From assembly GCA_029213005.1 (NCBI GenBank), contig JARGPI010000002.1:247108-311107 (forward strand): a DNA stretch of 64,000 nt, given 5' to 3'. Source of the DNA: Verrucomicrobiales bacterium. Its GTDB lineage: Bacteria > Verrucomicrobiota > Verrucomicrobiia > Verrucomicrobiales > DEV007. Positions within the stretch are counted from its first letter, which is position 1; each line of letters starts with the position of its first letter. The notes beneath the pieces are model-generated. The model did no database searches, had not been told where the DNA came from, and saw only the letters and a list, made by a program, of their open reading frames with translations. The position numbers and the translations under genes are program-made. Shown piece by piece: positions 33,426 to 43,242 of this stretch.

Positions 33426-35918
33426 TTAATTTTTGGCGCTGAGCTTGTGGGTCGCGTAATTCATGCACTTAGCTGCGGTTGCGTTCTGACCCAGTTCCGC
33501 GCAATTGGTGCTGTAGGATGAAAATAGCTTTCGAATGCGGAGATCGAGGGTGTTTCGGACGGGTTCGCTGTAATTCTCAGCGGTTTTGACAAAGATTTGA
33601 TGAGCTTTTACGGCATTTTCGACGCCGCGAAGCGAGATTGTCCTGGCTTTGGTCCGATTGTCAGTCAGAAAATCGAGATGACCGAGGCGAGCCTCGGCGA
33701 GTTGGAGGTAGCCGTGCAGGTCGTCAGGGGAGGATTCCAGTGCGGTACTTAAAACTTCGACTCCTCTTACTGACAGGTTGTACCCGTCGCGCCGGTGATT
33801 GGCGGCCAATTCGAGGCGGGCGAGCCGGGCGAGGCTGTGCGCCATCAAGGTCGCGATTTCCACGTTATCCGGTTTGGCCCGGTTCAGTGGCACGACGAGG
33901 CGCAGTGCTTCGTTATAGACCTGGTCTTTGTCTCCTCCGCCAATTTCCTCCACTTCGTCAAAAATATCGCCGAGGGCGAGAAAGCTCTTAGCCATCATGA
34001 GAGTCTCCTCCTTGGAGTAGCCTTGAATGCTTCGCATTCGTTCGATCGATTCGATCGTGGCGATGTACGCATCTACTGATTCCGTTTCCCTGCCGATTTT
34101 CTGCAATGCCTCTGCGGTGTGGAACTGAAGTTTGGAAATCATCTCCTCCAGCTCGCGGCGACTTTCGGTGGTTGCGGCTTGGCTTCGCAATTTGACGGCT
34201 TTTTCCGCAGCGGCGGAATAGGCATCGATGGCTTCTTCGAATCGATTTTGTTTATCGAGGGTCTGACCCAGGTAAAAGCTGCTCTCAGCGAGTCGTGTCG
34301 CTGCGGAGAGATTGCCGGGCTCGTTGACGAGGACCTGCTTCAAATACCAAATCGCTTTGGAGAGCGAGGCAAGCGCCTCATCGCTGCCCGGCTTTTCATT
34401 GAGCATTCCGATGTTCTCGTAACAATCCGCGAGTCGGGCCACGGTGTCCTGCCGGTGATCGTCGTCGAGGAAAATCCGGTTGGAATCGAGGGCTTCTTCG
34501 AAGGTTGCGATGGCTTTCTTAAAGTGATCGACTGACTCGTCGATTCGCGACATTTTCTGCTCAATGTGGGCGAGGCTGTGAAGCGCCCGGCCCCGTTCGG
34601 GAGCGGCATCGGGCTGCTGCGACGCTTCTTTCAGGATCTTTACATAGTAGGTCCGGGACCGCTCCAGTTCTTTGAGTCCGGTCGCAGTCTGATCGTCGAC
34701 GTCACGCAGCGTCATGCTGCTGTAAAAAGAGGCATCTGCGGCCGCCCGGGACTGCTTCAAGTCGACGGTGGTGTGCTGGACTTTGTTTCCGAGGATGCTG
34801 TTGTAGGCTTTTAAATTGGTGACGACCTGCCCCAGCTCGTTGTTTTTCATCCTCGTTTCTTTGAACAGATTCAAGTACTCGAGCAGATAGAAAGTGGCGA
34901 TCATTACCGCGGCGGCGAGGATGGTGACGAGAGCCCGCGCGGTGAAAAGTTTGGTTTTCTGCTTCAGCTTTTCCCGCATGACCCGATTCTCGGCTGCGGC
35001 GAGTTCGGCTGCGGCCCGCTCTTCGGTCTCAAGGAGTGTGAATTCTTTTTCGAGATCGAGAAACCGGTTGTGAACCTGCCGCATATCGACAGGGCGCTTT
35101 GCGGGATTCAGGCTGAGGCAGTTTTCGATGATTTCTTTATACCGGGCTTCCTTCCGACCGGTTCCGATTTTTCGTTTCCAGGGAAGCTTGCCGTCTTTTT
35201 CGATGATGGTCCCGAGAGCGACGGGATCGAGCGGCACGGGGCGCCCTCCGCTGGTGGCGAGTTCCTGAGCCCGCAGTTTCTGATACAGTTTGCCGCGGGG
35301 CATCGTGTGATTGAGCATCCAGAAAGCGACCGCGCCGAAGCGATAGACATCCCATTTCTCCGCTTTTCCGTTAGTGTAATCCCTGCCAAGGGTCACAAGT
35401 TGTTCGGGTGGGGCGAAATAGGCGGTTTCATCGAGATCGATGTGATGAATCTCGCCCATCATCCCCGATCCAAAATCACTCACTTTGATCTGGATATCCC
35501 CGTCGTCCGATTCGAAATAGAGAAGATTCCCGGGGTGAAGATTCCCGTGCACGACGCCGTAACGATGGGCGTGGCCCAGTGCGGAAGCCAGATTCTGAAT
35601 CAGAAACCAGGCCACTTCCTCTTTGAAGGGCCCGCACTCCTCCAGTTTTCTGCCCCCGAAATTCTCTGTGATCGAAAAGTAGGGCGCATTGTCAAAACGG
35701 CTCTCTTTCAGGGAGAGAATTCCCTCGTGTAGCGGCATCTCCCGATACCGGTTGAAAATCGATTCCATCAACCTCCGGTCGATACTGATCGAGTGGTATC
35801 GCTTCGCGATGTAAGATTTCTTTTCCCTCAGATTTTTAACCTGAAACACTTCTCCCGTGCAACCTTCTCCGATTGGAGCCGGATCGATCTGATATCCATC
35901 GATTTGGAAGGAGTTCAT
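33426..35918 (-). CDS. Membrane pseudokinase with periplasmic TPR domain
   Basis: 830 residues. Residues about 8-290 form a serine/threonine-kinase-like domain: glycine loop GEGCTGEV at 17-24, ATP lysine AKRYH at about 39, DFG at 148-150 and APPE at about 169. The catalytic HRD loop is replaced by HGN (VVHGNLHPGN at 122-131), so the proton-accepting aspartate is missing. A transmembrane helix lies near 330-350 (ALVTILAAAVMIATFYLLEY), and the rest is helical with TPR-like repeats (RALHSLAHIEQKMSRIDESV, DAYSAAAEKAVKLRSQAAT) on the far side. It may bind nucleotide and signal by conformation, or act as a scaffold. The gene upstream of it on the opposite strand is metG. Confidence 0.85.
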   Translation of the reverse strand: MNSFQIDGYQIDPAPIGEGCTGEVFQVKNLREKKSYIAKRYHSISIDRRLMESIFNRYREMPLHEGILSLKESRFDNAPYFSITENFGGRKLEECGPFKEEVAWFLIQNLASALGHAHRYGVVHGNLHPGNLLYFESDDGDIQIKVSDFGSGMMGEIHHIDLDETAYFAPPEQLVTLGRDYTNGKAEKWDVYRFGAVAFWMLNHTMPRGKLYQKLRAQELATSGGRPVPLDPVALGTIIEKDGKLPWKRKIGTGRKEARYKEIIENCLSLNPAKRPVDMRQVHNRFLDLEKEFTLLETEERAAAELAAAENRVMREKLKQKTKLFTARALVTILAAAVMIATFYLLEYLNLFKETRMKNNELGQVVTNLKAYNSILGNKVQHTTVDLKQSRAAADASFYSSMTLRDVDDQTATGLKELERSRTYYVKILKEASQQPDAAPERGRALHSLAHIEQKMSRIDESVDHFKKAIATFEEALDSNRIFLDDDHRQDTVARLADCYENIGMLNEKPGSDEALASLSKAIWYLKQVLVNEPGNLSAATRLAESSFYLGQTLDKQNRFEEAIDAYSAAAEKAVKLRSQAATTESRRELEEMISKLQFHTAEALQKIGRETESVDAYIATIESIERMRSIQGYSKEETLMMAKSFLALGDIFDEVEEIGGGDKDQVYNEALRLVVPLNRAKPDNVEIATLMAHSLARLARLELAANHRRDGYNLSVRGVEVLSTALESSPDDLHGYLQLAEARLGHLDFLTDNRTKARTISLRGVENAVKAHQIFVKTAENYSEPVRNTLDLRIRKLFSSYSTNCAELGQNATAAKCMNYATHKLSAKN

Positions 35919-36162
35919 GTCGAGCGGTTCAGAAAATAGCTCAGGTAATCGAGGTGGTGTTCATGTTATAAAATTTATAACCTCAAAATTAGCTGTTTCC
36001 AATTCGTTTTTGATAACGTTGGGGCATTTTGAGATCGGATTTCGTGGGGTTTTTCGAATCTGAGCCTGTATTTTATTAGCCACAATGCGATAAGCTTCAC
36101 AAGCATTTTAAGACTGTCTTGAAAATTAGTGATTGAGAACGATTGTGCCGGTCCAATCGATT

Positions 36163-38199
36163 ATGAGACAGATCCTTGTCACTTCAGCCCTTCCATACGC
36201 AAATGGTCACATTCACATCGGCCATTTGGTGGAGTATTTGCAGACTGATATCTGGGTGCGTTTTCAGAAAATGCAGGGTAACCGCTGCATTTATATCTGT
36301 GCCGACGACACTCACGGGACAGCGATCATGCTACGGGCCCGTCAAGAGGGTCGAAGCGAAGAGGATTTGATCAACGAAATGAGCGATGCGCATCAGGCGG
36401 ACTTCGCGGGATTCGGAATCGAGTTCGATAACTACGGCAGTACTAACAGCGAGGAAAGTCGCGAGGTTTGCGGCGAGATCTGGCAGTCATTGAGAGAGGC
36501 TGACATGATTGTCGAAAAGCAGATCGAACAGCTCTTCGACGTCGAGCAGGGGACATTCCTCGCCGATCGCTTTGTGCGCGGGACCTGTCCGAAATGCGGC
36601 AGCGAAGACCAACCCGGCGATAACTGCTCGAATTGTAATGAAGTTTACAGTCCGGTTGATTTGGTGGATCCGATCAGTATCGCGACGGGATCGAAACCGG
36701 AGGTTCGCGAAGCGACTCATCTCTTTGTTGAGATCGAGAAGTTACACAGCTTCCTCGATGAATGGACCCAGTCCGGAACGCTCCCCAAAGAGAGCGCTAA
36801 CTACCTGAAGAACTTTTTCCTGAATGAGCCGCTGAAAAACTGGGACATCTCGCGCCCCGGTCCATATTTTGGTTTTGAGATTCCGGATTCCCCGGGAAAC
36901 TACTGGTACGTCTGGTTCGATGCGCCGATTGGCTACATCGGTTCGACCAAGCAGTGGTGCAAAGCTCACGACGAAAAACTCGACGATTGGTGGAAGAGTG
37001 ACGATTGCGAGATCCATCACTTCATCGGGAAGGATATTCAGTATTTCCACACGCTCTTCTGGCCCGCGATGCTCAAAACTGCGGAAATCAGTTTGCCGAC
37101 GAAAGTGCATATCCATGGCTTCCTCACCGTGGATGGCGAAAAGATGTCGAAGTCCAAAGGCACCTTTATTCAGGCGTCAAAATACCTCGAACACCTCAAT
37201 CCTTCCTACCTGCGCTATTACTATGCGTCGAAGCTCAATTCCAGAGTGGAAGACATCGATTTGAATCTTGAGGAGTTCGAATCCCGCGTAAACAGCGATT
37301 TGGTAGGGAAAGTGATTAACCTCGCGAGTCGCTCAGCCAAGTTTGTCGCTAAAACGGGGCTTTCCGATAGCTATCCGGACGATGGTGGTTTGTTTGAAGA
37401 GTTCGCCACTGCCGGTGAGAAAATCGCGACGCATTACGAAGCAACGGACTACAGTAAAGCGATGAGATTGATCATCGAGCTGGCCGATAAAGCCAATCCC
37501 TACGTTGAAGAAAACGCTCCGTGGGAATTGAAAAAAGACGAAGCCAAAGCTCAGCAGCTTCAGGACGTCTGCACAGTGACGCTGAATCTGTTTCGTCAGC
37601 TTGCGATCTACCTCGCCCCGGTTCTTCCTGATTTGGCGGAGAAAGCGGGAGAGCTTTTCGGGGAAAAACTGACGTCATGGGATCAGGCCAAAACTCCAGT
37701 GACCGGAATTCAGATCGCCAAGTTCAAACACATGATGCAGCGGGTCGATCCCAAATGCGTTCAGGCGATGATCGAGGAAAGTCGCGAGGAAAACGCCGAA
37801 GCCGCTCCGGCGACCCCTCAGGGAAACTGGGACGACAGTGGTGACGCCCTTGAGGCAGAGCCGCTCGCTGATGAAATCACTTTTGATGATTTTTCAAAAG
37901 TGGATCTCCGCGTTGCCCGGGTCATCGAAGCCAACGAAGTCCCGGAAGCGAGGAAGTTAATCCAGCTGAAGCTGTCGCTTGGGGGTGGGGAAACCCGTCA
38001 GGTCTTTGCGGGAATCAAAGCGGCCTACGAGCCGGAAGATCTCCTCGGCAAACTGGTTGTCATGGTCGCAAATCTCGCTCCGAGAAAAATGAAATTCGGA
38101 GTCAGCGAAGGCATGATCATCGCCGCGGGTCCCGGAGGGAAGGATATCTTCGTCCTCAATCCGGATGAAGGTGCCGTTCCCGGTCAGCGGGTCCATTAA
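36163..38199 (+). CDS. metG: Methionyl-tRNA synthetase with C-terminal tRNA-binding domain
   Basis: 678 residues from ATG 36163 (an in-frame ATG ten codons upstream precedes the conserved start). The enzyme charges tRNA-Met. [11 protein letters not shown] carries the HIGH signature; the zinc knuckle is [24 protein letters not shown] lies at about 326-332. The C-terminal 105 residues are an OB-fold tRNA-binding domain ([20 protein letters not shown]), as in dimeric MetG. A repeat array begins 20 bp after the stop. Confidence 0.96.
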   Translation: MRQILVTSALPYANGHIHIGHLVEYLQTDIWVRFQKMQGNRCIYICADDTHGTAIMLRARQEGRSEEDLINEMSDAHQADFAGFGIEFDNYGSTNSEESREVCGEIWQSLREADMIVEKQIEQLFDVEQGTFLADRFVRGTCPKCGSEDQPGDNCSNCNEVYSPVDLVDPISIATGSKPEVREATHLFVEIEKLHSFLDEWTQSGTLPKESANYLKNFFLNEPLKNWDISRPGPYFGFEIPDSPGNYWYVWFDAPIGYIGSTKQWCKAHDEKLDDWWKSDDCEIHHFIGKDIQYFHTLFWPAMLKTAEISLPTKVHIHGFLTVDGEKMSKSKGTFIQASKYLEHLNPSYLRYYYASKLNSRVEDIDLNLEEFESRVNSDLVGKVINLASRSAKFVAKTGLSDSYPDDGGLFEEFATAGEKIATHYEATDYSKAMRLIIELADKANPYVEENAPWELKKDEAKAQQLQDVCTVTLNLFRQLAIYLAPVLPDLAEKAGELFGEKLTSWDQAKTPVTGIQIAKFKHMMQRVDPKCVQAMIEESREENAEAAPATPQGNWDDSGDALEAEPLADEITFDDFSKVDLRVARVIEANEVPEARKLIQLKLSLGGGETRQVFAGIKAAYEPEDLLGKLVVMVANLAPRKMKFGVSEGMIIAAGPGGKDIFVLNPDEGAVPGQRVH

Positions 38200-38218
38200 A
38201 TTCAGATTCGCCGCAGAT

Positions 38219-38275
38219 TGTACAGGGTACAGTCTGCGGTTGTACCCTGTACAGTCCCGGAGTGTACCGGGTACA
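38219..38275. repeat. 22-bp-period palindrome array, locus C (3 units)
   Basis: Units at 38219-38231 (TGTACAGGGTACA), 38241-38253 (TGTACCCTGTACA, the complement orientation) and 38263-38275 (TGTACCGGGTACA, centre changed). Spacers GTCTGCGGT and GTCCCGGAG are each 9 bp, so the period is again 22 bp. The array lies between the metG stop and the start of the next sulfatase gene. Confidence 0.92.
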
Positions 38276-38393
38276 GTCCGGTTTTCTCACCGAAAACTTT
38301 GCCTGATTTGTGGAGCTTGGCTCATCGCGTTTTTTCGATACGATGAACCATTCCCGGTTTTGTCCGGAAAGCTACCAAACAGACTCCTTCGCG

Positions 38394-40133
38394 ATGAAAC
38401 CTATACTTTCTTTTTCCCTCCTCTTGTTTTTCTGTAGTTCGATTTCCGCCGGGGACTTGAAGAAACCGAACGTCATTCTCGTGATGACCGACGATCAGGG
38501 GTATGGCGATTTGGCCTGCCACGGGAATCCCTATTTGAAGACGCCTCATCTCGATCAACTGCATAGTGAGTCAGTTCGCTTCACTGATTTTCACGTCAGT
38601 CCTTTCTGCACCCCAACTCGCGCTGCGCTGATGACCGGCCACTATCCCGGTCGGACCGGAGCCATTCGCACCAGCGCAGGCCAGACAATGATGCATCCCG
38701 ATGAAAAAACGGTAGGCACCTTATTTGGCTCCGCCGGGTATCGCACCGGAATGGTAGGGAAATGGCATCTCGGGGACAATGCTCCGCATCGGCCTCAGGA
38801 TCGCGGATTTCAGGATGTGGTCTGGCATCGCTGCGGAGGGATCGGTCAGGCTTCGGATTATTGGGGAAATGACTACTTCGATGATACCTACGAGCGGAAC
38901 GGTGTCTTTGAAAAATTTGAAGGGTATTGCACGGATGTTTGGTTCCGCGAGGGGATTCGGTTTGTCGAGGAAAACCGGGAACAGCCGTTTTTTCTCTATC
39001 TGGCTCTCAATGCTCCCCATGGACCCTATCGGGTGCCGGAAGAGTGGGCGGAACCCTATCAAACGAATCCGGAATCCAGACCGTTTGCGAACTTCTACGG
39101 GATGATTGCGAACATCGATCATAACATGGGGTTGCTTCGCGAGCGCTTGGATTCGCTGGGTTTGGCTGAGGACACGATTTTAATTTTCATGACCGACAAC
39201 GGCACTGCCGCCGGAGCAAAATTCAAAGGTTTGGATTCCGAAGCCGAGAAAGGTTTTAACGCCGGAATGCGCGGTAAGAAATCATCGATCTACGATGGGG
39301 GACATCGCGTCCCTTTCTTTATTCACTGGCCCAAAGGAAAGCTGACGGGCGGTCGCGATATCGATACGATAGGTGCTCACATCGATGTGCTTCCGACTCT
39401 GGCAGACTTGTGCGGGGTGAAAGTCCCGGAAGACTACCGGCCGGATGGCGTTTCTTTGAAGCCGCTGCTGGATGGGAGCGGGGAACTGGAAAGGACTCAT
39501 CATTTTGTGCAATTTCACGGGGGTGCGGGGAACACCGATCCGTTCGAAGCCTTCCGTAATTCAGTGGTTTTGACCGAGCGCTGGCGGTTGGTCAATGCGA
39601 AGGGGGAGCAGGAGTTATATGATATAGAGAAAGATCCCGCTCAGCGTGAGAATCTCGCGGCGCAAAATGCTGAAAAAGTGGCAAGTCTTCGCGCGGAATA
39701 TGAAAGCTTCTGGAAGTCAGTGTCTCCCCGTCTCAAGCCGGTCTATATCGATCTGGGTAGTGACGCCGAAGAGTTAACCGTGCTCTGCTCGCAGGACTGG
39801 TTTATGGACCGCAGCAACCCGCCCTGGAACTTCAATTCGATCAAGAAGTTGCCCAAAATCACCAAGCCATGGATGGTCGATATCAAGCAGGCTGGGAAAT
39901 ATCGACTTACGCTTCGCCAATGGCCCAAAGAAGCCGGGCAAGCGGTAGTCGGAGTCAAAGCTAAAGTGGAAGTCGCCGGTCGGGAAGCGGAGCAGAACAT
40001 TGAACCCGGAAGCACCGGTGTGGTATTCGAAATGGATTTGCCTTCCGGTCCAACCGAACTCTGGACCTACATCTACAATGAGAAAGGTGCGGCTGGAGGT
40101 GCCTATTTTACCGATGTGGAAAAAATTGATTAA
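38394..40133 (+). CDS. Secreted sulfatase with extra C-terminal domain
   Basis: 579 residues from ATG 38394, chosen because a signal peptide follows (MKPILSFSLLLFFCSSISAG); an upstream ATG at 38310 would add 28 unrelated residues. Metal-binding text VILVMTDDQGYGDLACHGNP, formylglycine site CTPTRAALMTGHYPGRTG (C-x-P-T-R), GKWHLGD and IFMTDNGTAAG define an arylsulfatase-like enzyme. About 110 residues after the catalytic core (from about 470) form a beta-rich domain (KQAGKYRLTLRQWPKEAG), likely a carbohydrate-binding or structural module. It is followed 15 bp later by another sulfatase on the same strand, so the pair is an operon for stepwise desulfation of a polymer. Confidence 0.92.
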   Translation: MKPILSFSLLLFFCSSISAGDLKKPNVILVMTDDQGYGDLACHGNPYLKTPHLDQLHSESVRFTDFHVSPFCTPTRAALMTGHYPGRTGAIRTSAGQTMMHPDEKTVGTLFGSAGYRTGMVGKWHLGDNAPHRPQDRGFQDVVWHRCGGIGQASDYWGNDYFDDTYERNGVFEKFEGYCTDVWFREGIRFVEENREQPFFLYLALNAPHGPYRVPEEWAEPYQTNPESRPFANFYGMIANIDHNMGLLRERLDSLGLAEDTILIFMTDNGTAAGAKFKGLDSEAEKGFNAGMRGKKSSIYDGGHRVPFFIHWPKGKLTGGRDIDTIGAHIDVLPTLADLCGVKVPEDYRPDGVSLKPLLDGSGELERTHHFVQFHGGAGNTDPFEAFRNSVVLTERWRLVNAKGEQELYDIEKDPAQRENLAAQNAEKVASLRAEYESFWKSVSPRLKPVYIDLGSDAEELTVLCSQDWFMDRSNPPWNFNSIKKLPKITKPWMVDIKQAGKYRLTLRQWPKEAGQAVVGVKAKVEVAGREAEQNIEPGSTGVVFEMDLPSGPTELWTYIYNEKGAAGGAYFTDVEKID

Positions 40134-40148
40134 TACACCAACTGATTT

Positions 40149-41627
40149 ATGAAAAGTCTACTACTACAGGTTCTGGCGTTTGCGCTGTCATCTTTTATTC
40201 TCGCAGGCGACCGTCCCAACATCGTATGGATCATCCCTGATGATATGTCGGCTAATTTCTCCTGCTACGGAGAGACTGCGATCTCGACACCGAATGTCGA
40301 TAAACTGGCTGCTGACGGAATAAAATTTACCAATGCCTATGTGACGGCGCCGGTGTGCTCAACCTGTCGATCGGCGTTTATTACCGGGATGTATCAAACC
40401 AGTATCGGGGCTCATCATCACCGCAGTGGCCGTGGTGAAATGAAAATACACCTTCCCGAGGGAATTTCGCTCGTTCCGAAACTCTTTCAGGACGCGGGTT
40501 ACCATACTTCGATTTCAGGGTGGCCGGGGCGGAAGGGGAAGTTGGGTAAAACCGATTACAACTTCGAGTGGGATAAGTCGGTCTATGATAGTTCAGACTG
40601 GGCGGACCGGAAGGAAGGTCAGCCGTTTTTCGCTCAAATTCAGACTCCCGGAGGCAAACTTCGGGGCAAAGATGAGAGTGGATGGGAAAAGATCGCTACG
40701 GCGGCAGAAGCGGAATTTGGAAGCCGGACTCCGCTGGAATCGGTGACGCTGCCGCCTTACTACCCAAAGCATCCCGATATCGTTCGGGACTGGGCGGCTT
40801 ATCTTGATTCCGTCCGAATGACCGATGCGATGGTTGGTGAAGTTCTGGCTTGCCTTGAGGAGGAAGGCATCAGAGAAAATACCCTGGTGCTTTTTATGAC
40901 TGACCATGGGATCAGTCACGCGAGAGGAAAACAGTTTATGTATGACGAGGGGCTCCATGTTCCTCTGGTGATCAGCGGGCCCGGAATCAAAGCAGGGACG
41001 GTTCGTGACGATGTGGTCGAGCATATCGATATCGCTGCTTTGTCGTTGGGTGCCGCCGGAATTCCGATTCCGGAATATATGCAGGCCCGCGACATTTTAG
41101 CGTCGGATTATGAGCCTCGCGATGCGGTGTTTGCAGCACGGGATCGATGTGATGAGACCGTCGATCACATCCGGTCGGTTCGTACCAGTCAGTTTAAGTA
41201 TATTCGGAATTTCCTTCCGGAGCGTCCCTATCTTCAGCCTTGTGCCTATAAAGATGCCAAATCGATCCTGCAAGCGATTCGGGAGTATGAAGACGCCGGG
41301 AAATTGAACGAAGTCCAGCAGCTCGTGGTTCGTAAAACCCGTCCGGCCGAAGAACTTTACGATGTGGCAGCGGACCCTCACGAAATTGTTAATCTCGCTT
41401 CAGACCCCAAATATGCGGACCAACTGAAAACCTTGCGAACCCGACTGGACCAATGGATGGAGGAAACCGGCGATCTCGGACGAACTCCCGAAACGGAAGC
41501 AAGGTATGATAGTGATATGGCTCCCTATCTAAACAAGTTTACCGGGGCAAAAGCCGATCCCGTCGCTCTCAAAACGATCGAGGACAACATCGCTCTGATG
41601 AAAAAGTGGGCTGCGGAAGGTAAATAG
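40149..41627 (+). CDS. Secreted sulfatase with C-S-T-C-R site
   Basis: 492 residues with a signal peptide (MKSLLLQVLAFALSSFILAG). Sulfatase landmarks: RPNIVWIIPDDMSANFSCYG, GMYQTSIGAHHHRSG, TLVLFMTDHGISHARGKQF and the C-terminal RPAEELYDVAADPHEIVN. The maturation site reads C-S-T-C-R (VCSTCRSAFITG), with Thr where the consensus C-x-(P/A)-(S/C)-R has Pro or Ala; formylglycine formation is therefore likely but not assured. It shares its layout with the HEAT-repeat sulfatase at 30146 but lacks the HEAT tail. Fifteen bp separate it from the upstream sulfatase. Confidence 0.9.
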   Translation: MKSLLLQVLAFALSSFILAGDRPNIVWIIPDDMSANFSCYGETAISTPNVDKLAADGIKFTNAYVTAPVCSTCRSAFITGMYQTSIGAHHHRSGRGEMKIHLPEGISLVPKLFQDAGYHTSISGWPGRKGKLGKTDYNFEWDKSVYDSSDWADRKEGQPFFAQIQTPGGKLRGKDESGWEKIATAAEAEFGSRTPLESVTLPPYYPKHPDIVRDWAAYLDSVRMTDAMVGEVLACLEEEGIRENTLVLFMTDHGISHARGKQFMYDEGLHVPLVISGPGIKAGTVRDDVVEHIDIAALSLGAAGIPIPEYMQARDILASDYEPRDAVFAARDRCDETVDHIRSVRTSQFKYIRNFLPERPYLQPCAYKDAKSILQAIREYEDAGKLNEVQQLVVRKTRPAEELYDVAADPHEIVNLASDPKYADQLKTLRTRLDQWMEETGDLGRTPETEARYDSDMAPYLNKFTGAKADPVALKTIEDNIALMKKWAAEGK

Positions 41628-41635
41628 AGTGTTTG

Positions 41636-42184
41636 TCACTCAGGGAAATACTTGCGCCAGTCCAGAGCCGGTACGCCGTCGACCATTTCGGGCTCATACC
41701 GCTTGGGTTCCGTTTTTTCCGGCTCGACCGGTGGCGATTTGGTCTCTGTGACGGTCTCAGGTTCCGGCTCCGCTTCGGCGGGCGCTGGTTTTTCCGGCGC
41801 CGGAGCGGGAGGCGGTGTTTCCAGAATCTTCACCTGATCAGGTGACTCAAGGCGGATCTGGGGGGCTCCCCGGTAATTTTGGATGGTTCCGGAAACTTCG
41901 AGCCACTTTTCTTTGTAGATTTCCGATGGAGGTCCCTCGGGGAAATCACCGACATAACGGCCGAAAGTAACGCAAACAAAATCGGAGTCTTTGAAATCCA
42001 GAAAGTGAATGCCGGTTGCGTTGCTGCGGGTGGCCTCAACAAATCCACTGACCCGGACGGCGGTTCCTTCATCTTCAAGAATTTTCGAATCCGGGATCGT
42101 TCCCAGCTTGATCAGTTTGGTAGTCGCATCCTGAGCGGAAAGCGAACTACAGATCAGGCAGAGTATCGTAATCAGGCACCTCAT
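41636..42184 (-). CDS. Secreted OB-fold-like protein with Pro/Glu tail
   Basis: 182 residues with a signal peptide (MRCLITILCLICSSLSAQ). Residues about 38-125 resemble an OB-fold of the nucleic-acid-binding/YdeI type: GTAVRVSGFVEATRSNATG, FLDFKDSDFVCVTFG, WLEVSGTIQNYRGAPQIRLE. The tail is rich in Pro and Glu (PPPAPAPEKPAPAEAEPEPE) and ends with LDWRKYFPE. Role unknown. The start codon shares a base with the stop of the VWA gene (TAATG), placing it last in the ExbB/ExbD operon. Confidence 0.75.
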   Translation of the reverse strand: MRCLITILCLICSSLSAQDATTKLIKLGTIPDSKILEDEGTAVRVSGFVEATRSNATGIHFLDFKDSDFVCVTFGRYVGDFPEGPPSEIYKEKWLEVSGTIQNYRGAPQIRLESPDQVKILETPPPAPAPEKPAPAEAEPEPETVTETKSPPVEPEKTEPKRYEPEMVDGVPALDWRKYFPE

Positions 42185-43242
42185 TAATTCTCGATTTCCC
42201 TCAGTTTACCACCGTTTCGTCTCACGATTTTTTTCATCGAGTCGTGGTCTTCCTCTTTCATTCCGAAACCGATGAAATTAAATTTCACGCCGCCCATCAC
42301 CCCTGACTTTTCCTGTAGTGCTTTGAGTTGTTTCGCGATGTCCTCATGAGGGACCGTTTTGTTATCGGGGCTGCGCTGAAAACTGGCATCGGAAATCAGG
42401 AAAATCACATCGGGCTGTAGGGAAAAGGCAAAGTCGAGAACGACTTCGATCCCGTTCGGTGAGACATCGACATACGGAGCACTGAGCCGCGTGCCGGAGT
42501 CGCTCCACGATTCCTCGATCCAGGCCTGGGCGAGCTTTTTGTTACCACTCGTCGCAACGACCAGCTCATCTTTGAATGGCTTATAGTCCCGGATAAACTG
42601 GATCAATCCAAAGCGGGCGTTGAGGGGCAGGGAATCGATTAGTTTAGACGTTTCCTCTCTGATTTTGGAGAAGGGAACCCCGATTTTCTCAGCTTTGTTT
42701 ACCACACTGGTTGAGACATCAAAAATGAAGAGAAGTTTCGAGCCTTCCGATTCGATGCCCATAAAGCTCATTCCGGTTCCACTCCCGCCGCCGCCGAGCA
42801 GGCTGTTACCCATTCCGTTCCCCATGCCGGAGGTACCCATCAGGCTGCTGACCTGATCGGAAACCAGTTCGCTGGGATCGAGCGGTAGCATCTGATCAAG
42901 ATTCACCTGGGGGAGGTCGGGCAGGGCAAAGGTTGAAGGCTTCGTGCTCATCAACTTTTGGGTAAAGGTCGGTTTGGGGCGACTCGCTTCGTGCTTCGCC
43001 ACATTCATTTTATGCTGTGGTGTTTTCGGAGGTATCTTGATCGTCTTTTTCGGGACGGCTTCGAACACCGCCTCGGGCTCTTTGTAGTATTCGACGAGAG
43101 TCAGCAAGCCGAGCCCGATGCCTCCAACCAGGACAAGAGCAGCGGACATTCCGAAAACTGCCAGCAAGACAGATACCCGCTTGTTCTTCTCGGTCGACTC
43201 CGCCTTGCGCTGCTGGCGGTGGTTGGATGCCTGGATTCTCAT
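42184..43242 (-). CDS. VWA-domain inner-membrane protein with TonB-like topology
   Basis: 352 residues. A single N-terminal transmembrane helix (about 24-50) is preceded by a basic cytoplasmic segment and followed by a Lys/Pro-rich stretch (TIKIPPKTPQHKMN and ASRPKPTFTQK), a Gly/Ser/Met-rich loop (about 134-162), then a VWA domain with the MIDAS motif DVSTS at 175-179 and later SDASFQRSP. This is the layout of TonB (anchor, Pro-rich spanner, periplasmic end), with VWA in place of the TonB C-terminal domain. It lies directly after two exbD genes and exbB, with a 1-bp junction, so it may be the partner driven by the ExbBD motor. That role is inference. Confidence 0.85.
   Translation of the reverse strand: MRIQASNHRQQRKAESTEKNKRVSVLLAVFGMSAALVLVGGIGLGLLTLVEYYKEPEAVFEAVPKKTIKIPPKTPQHKMNVAKHEASRPKPTFTQKLMSTKPSTFALPDLPQVNLDQMLPLDPSELVSDQVSSLMGTSGMGNGMGNSLLGGGGSGTGMSFMGIESEGSKLLFIFDVSTSVVNKAEKIGVPFSKIREETSKLIDSLPLNARFGLIQFIRDYKPFKDELVVATSGNKKLAQAWIEESWSDSGTRLSAPYVDVSPNGIEVVLDFAFSLQPDVIFLISDASFQRSPDNKTVPHEDIAKQLKALQEKSGVMGGVKFNFIGFGMKEEDHDSMKKIVRRNGGKLREIEN

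Noticed and set aside
35070..35732. 220-residue open frame on the plus strand
   Set aside because: Antisense to the pseudokinase domain, which has clear kinase motifs on the other strand.
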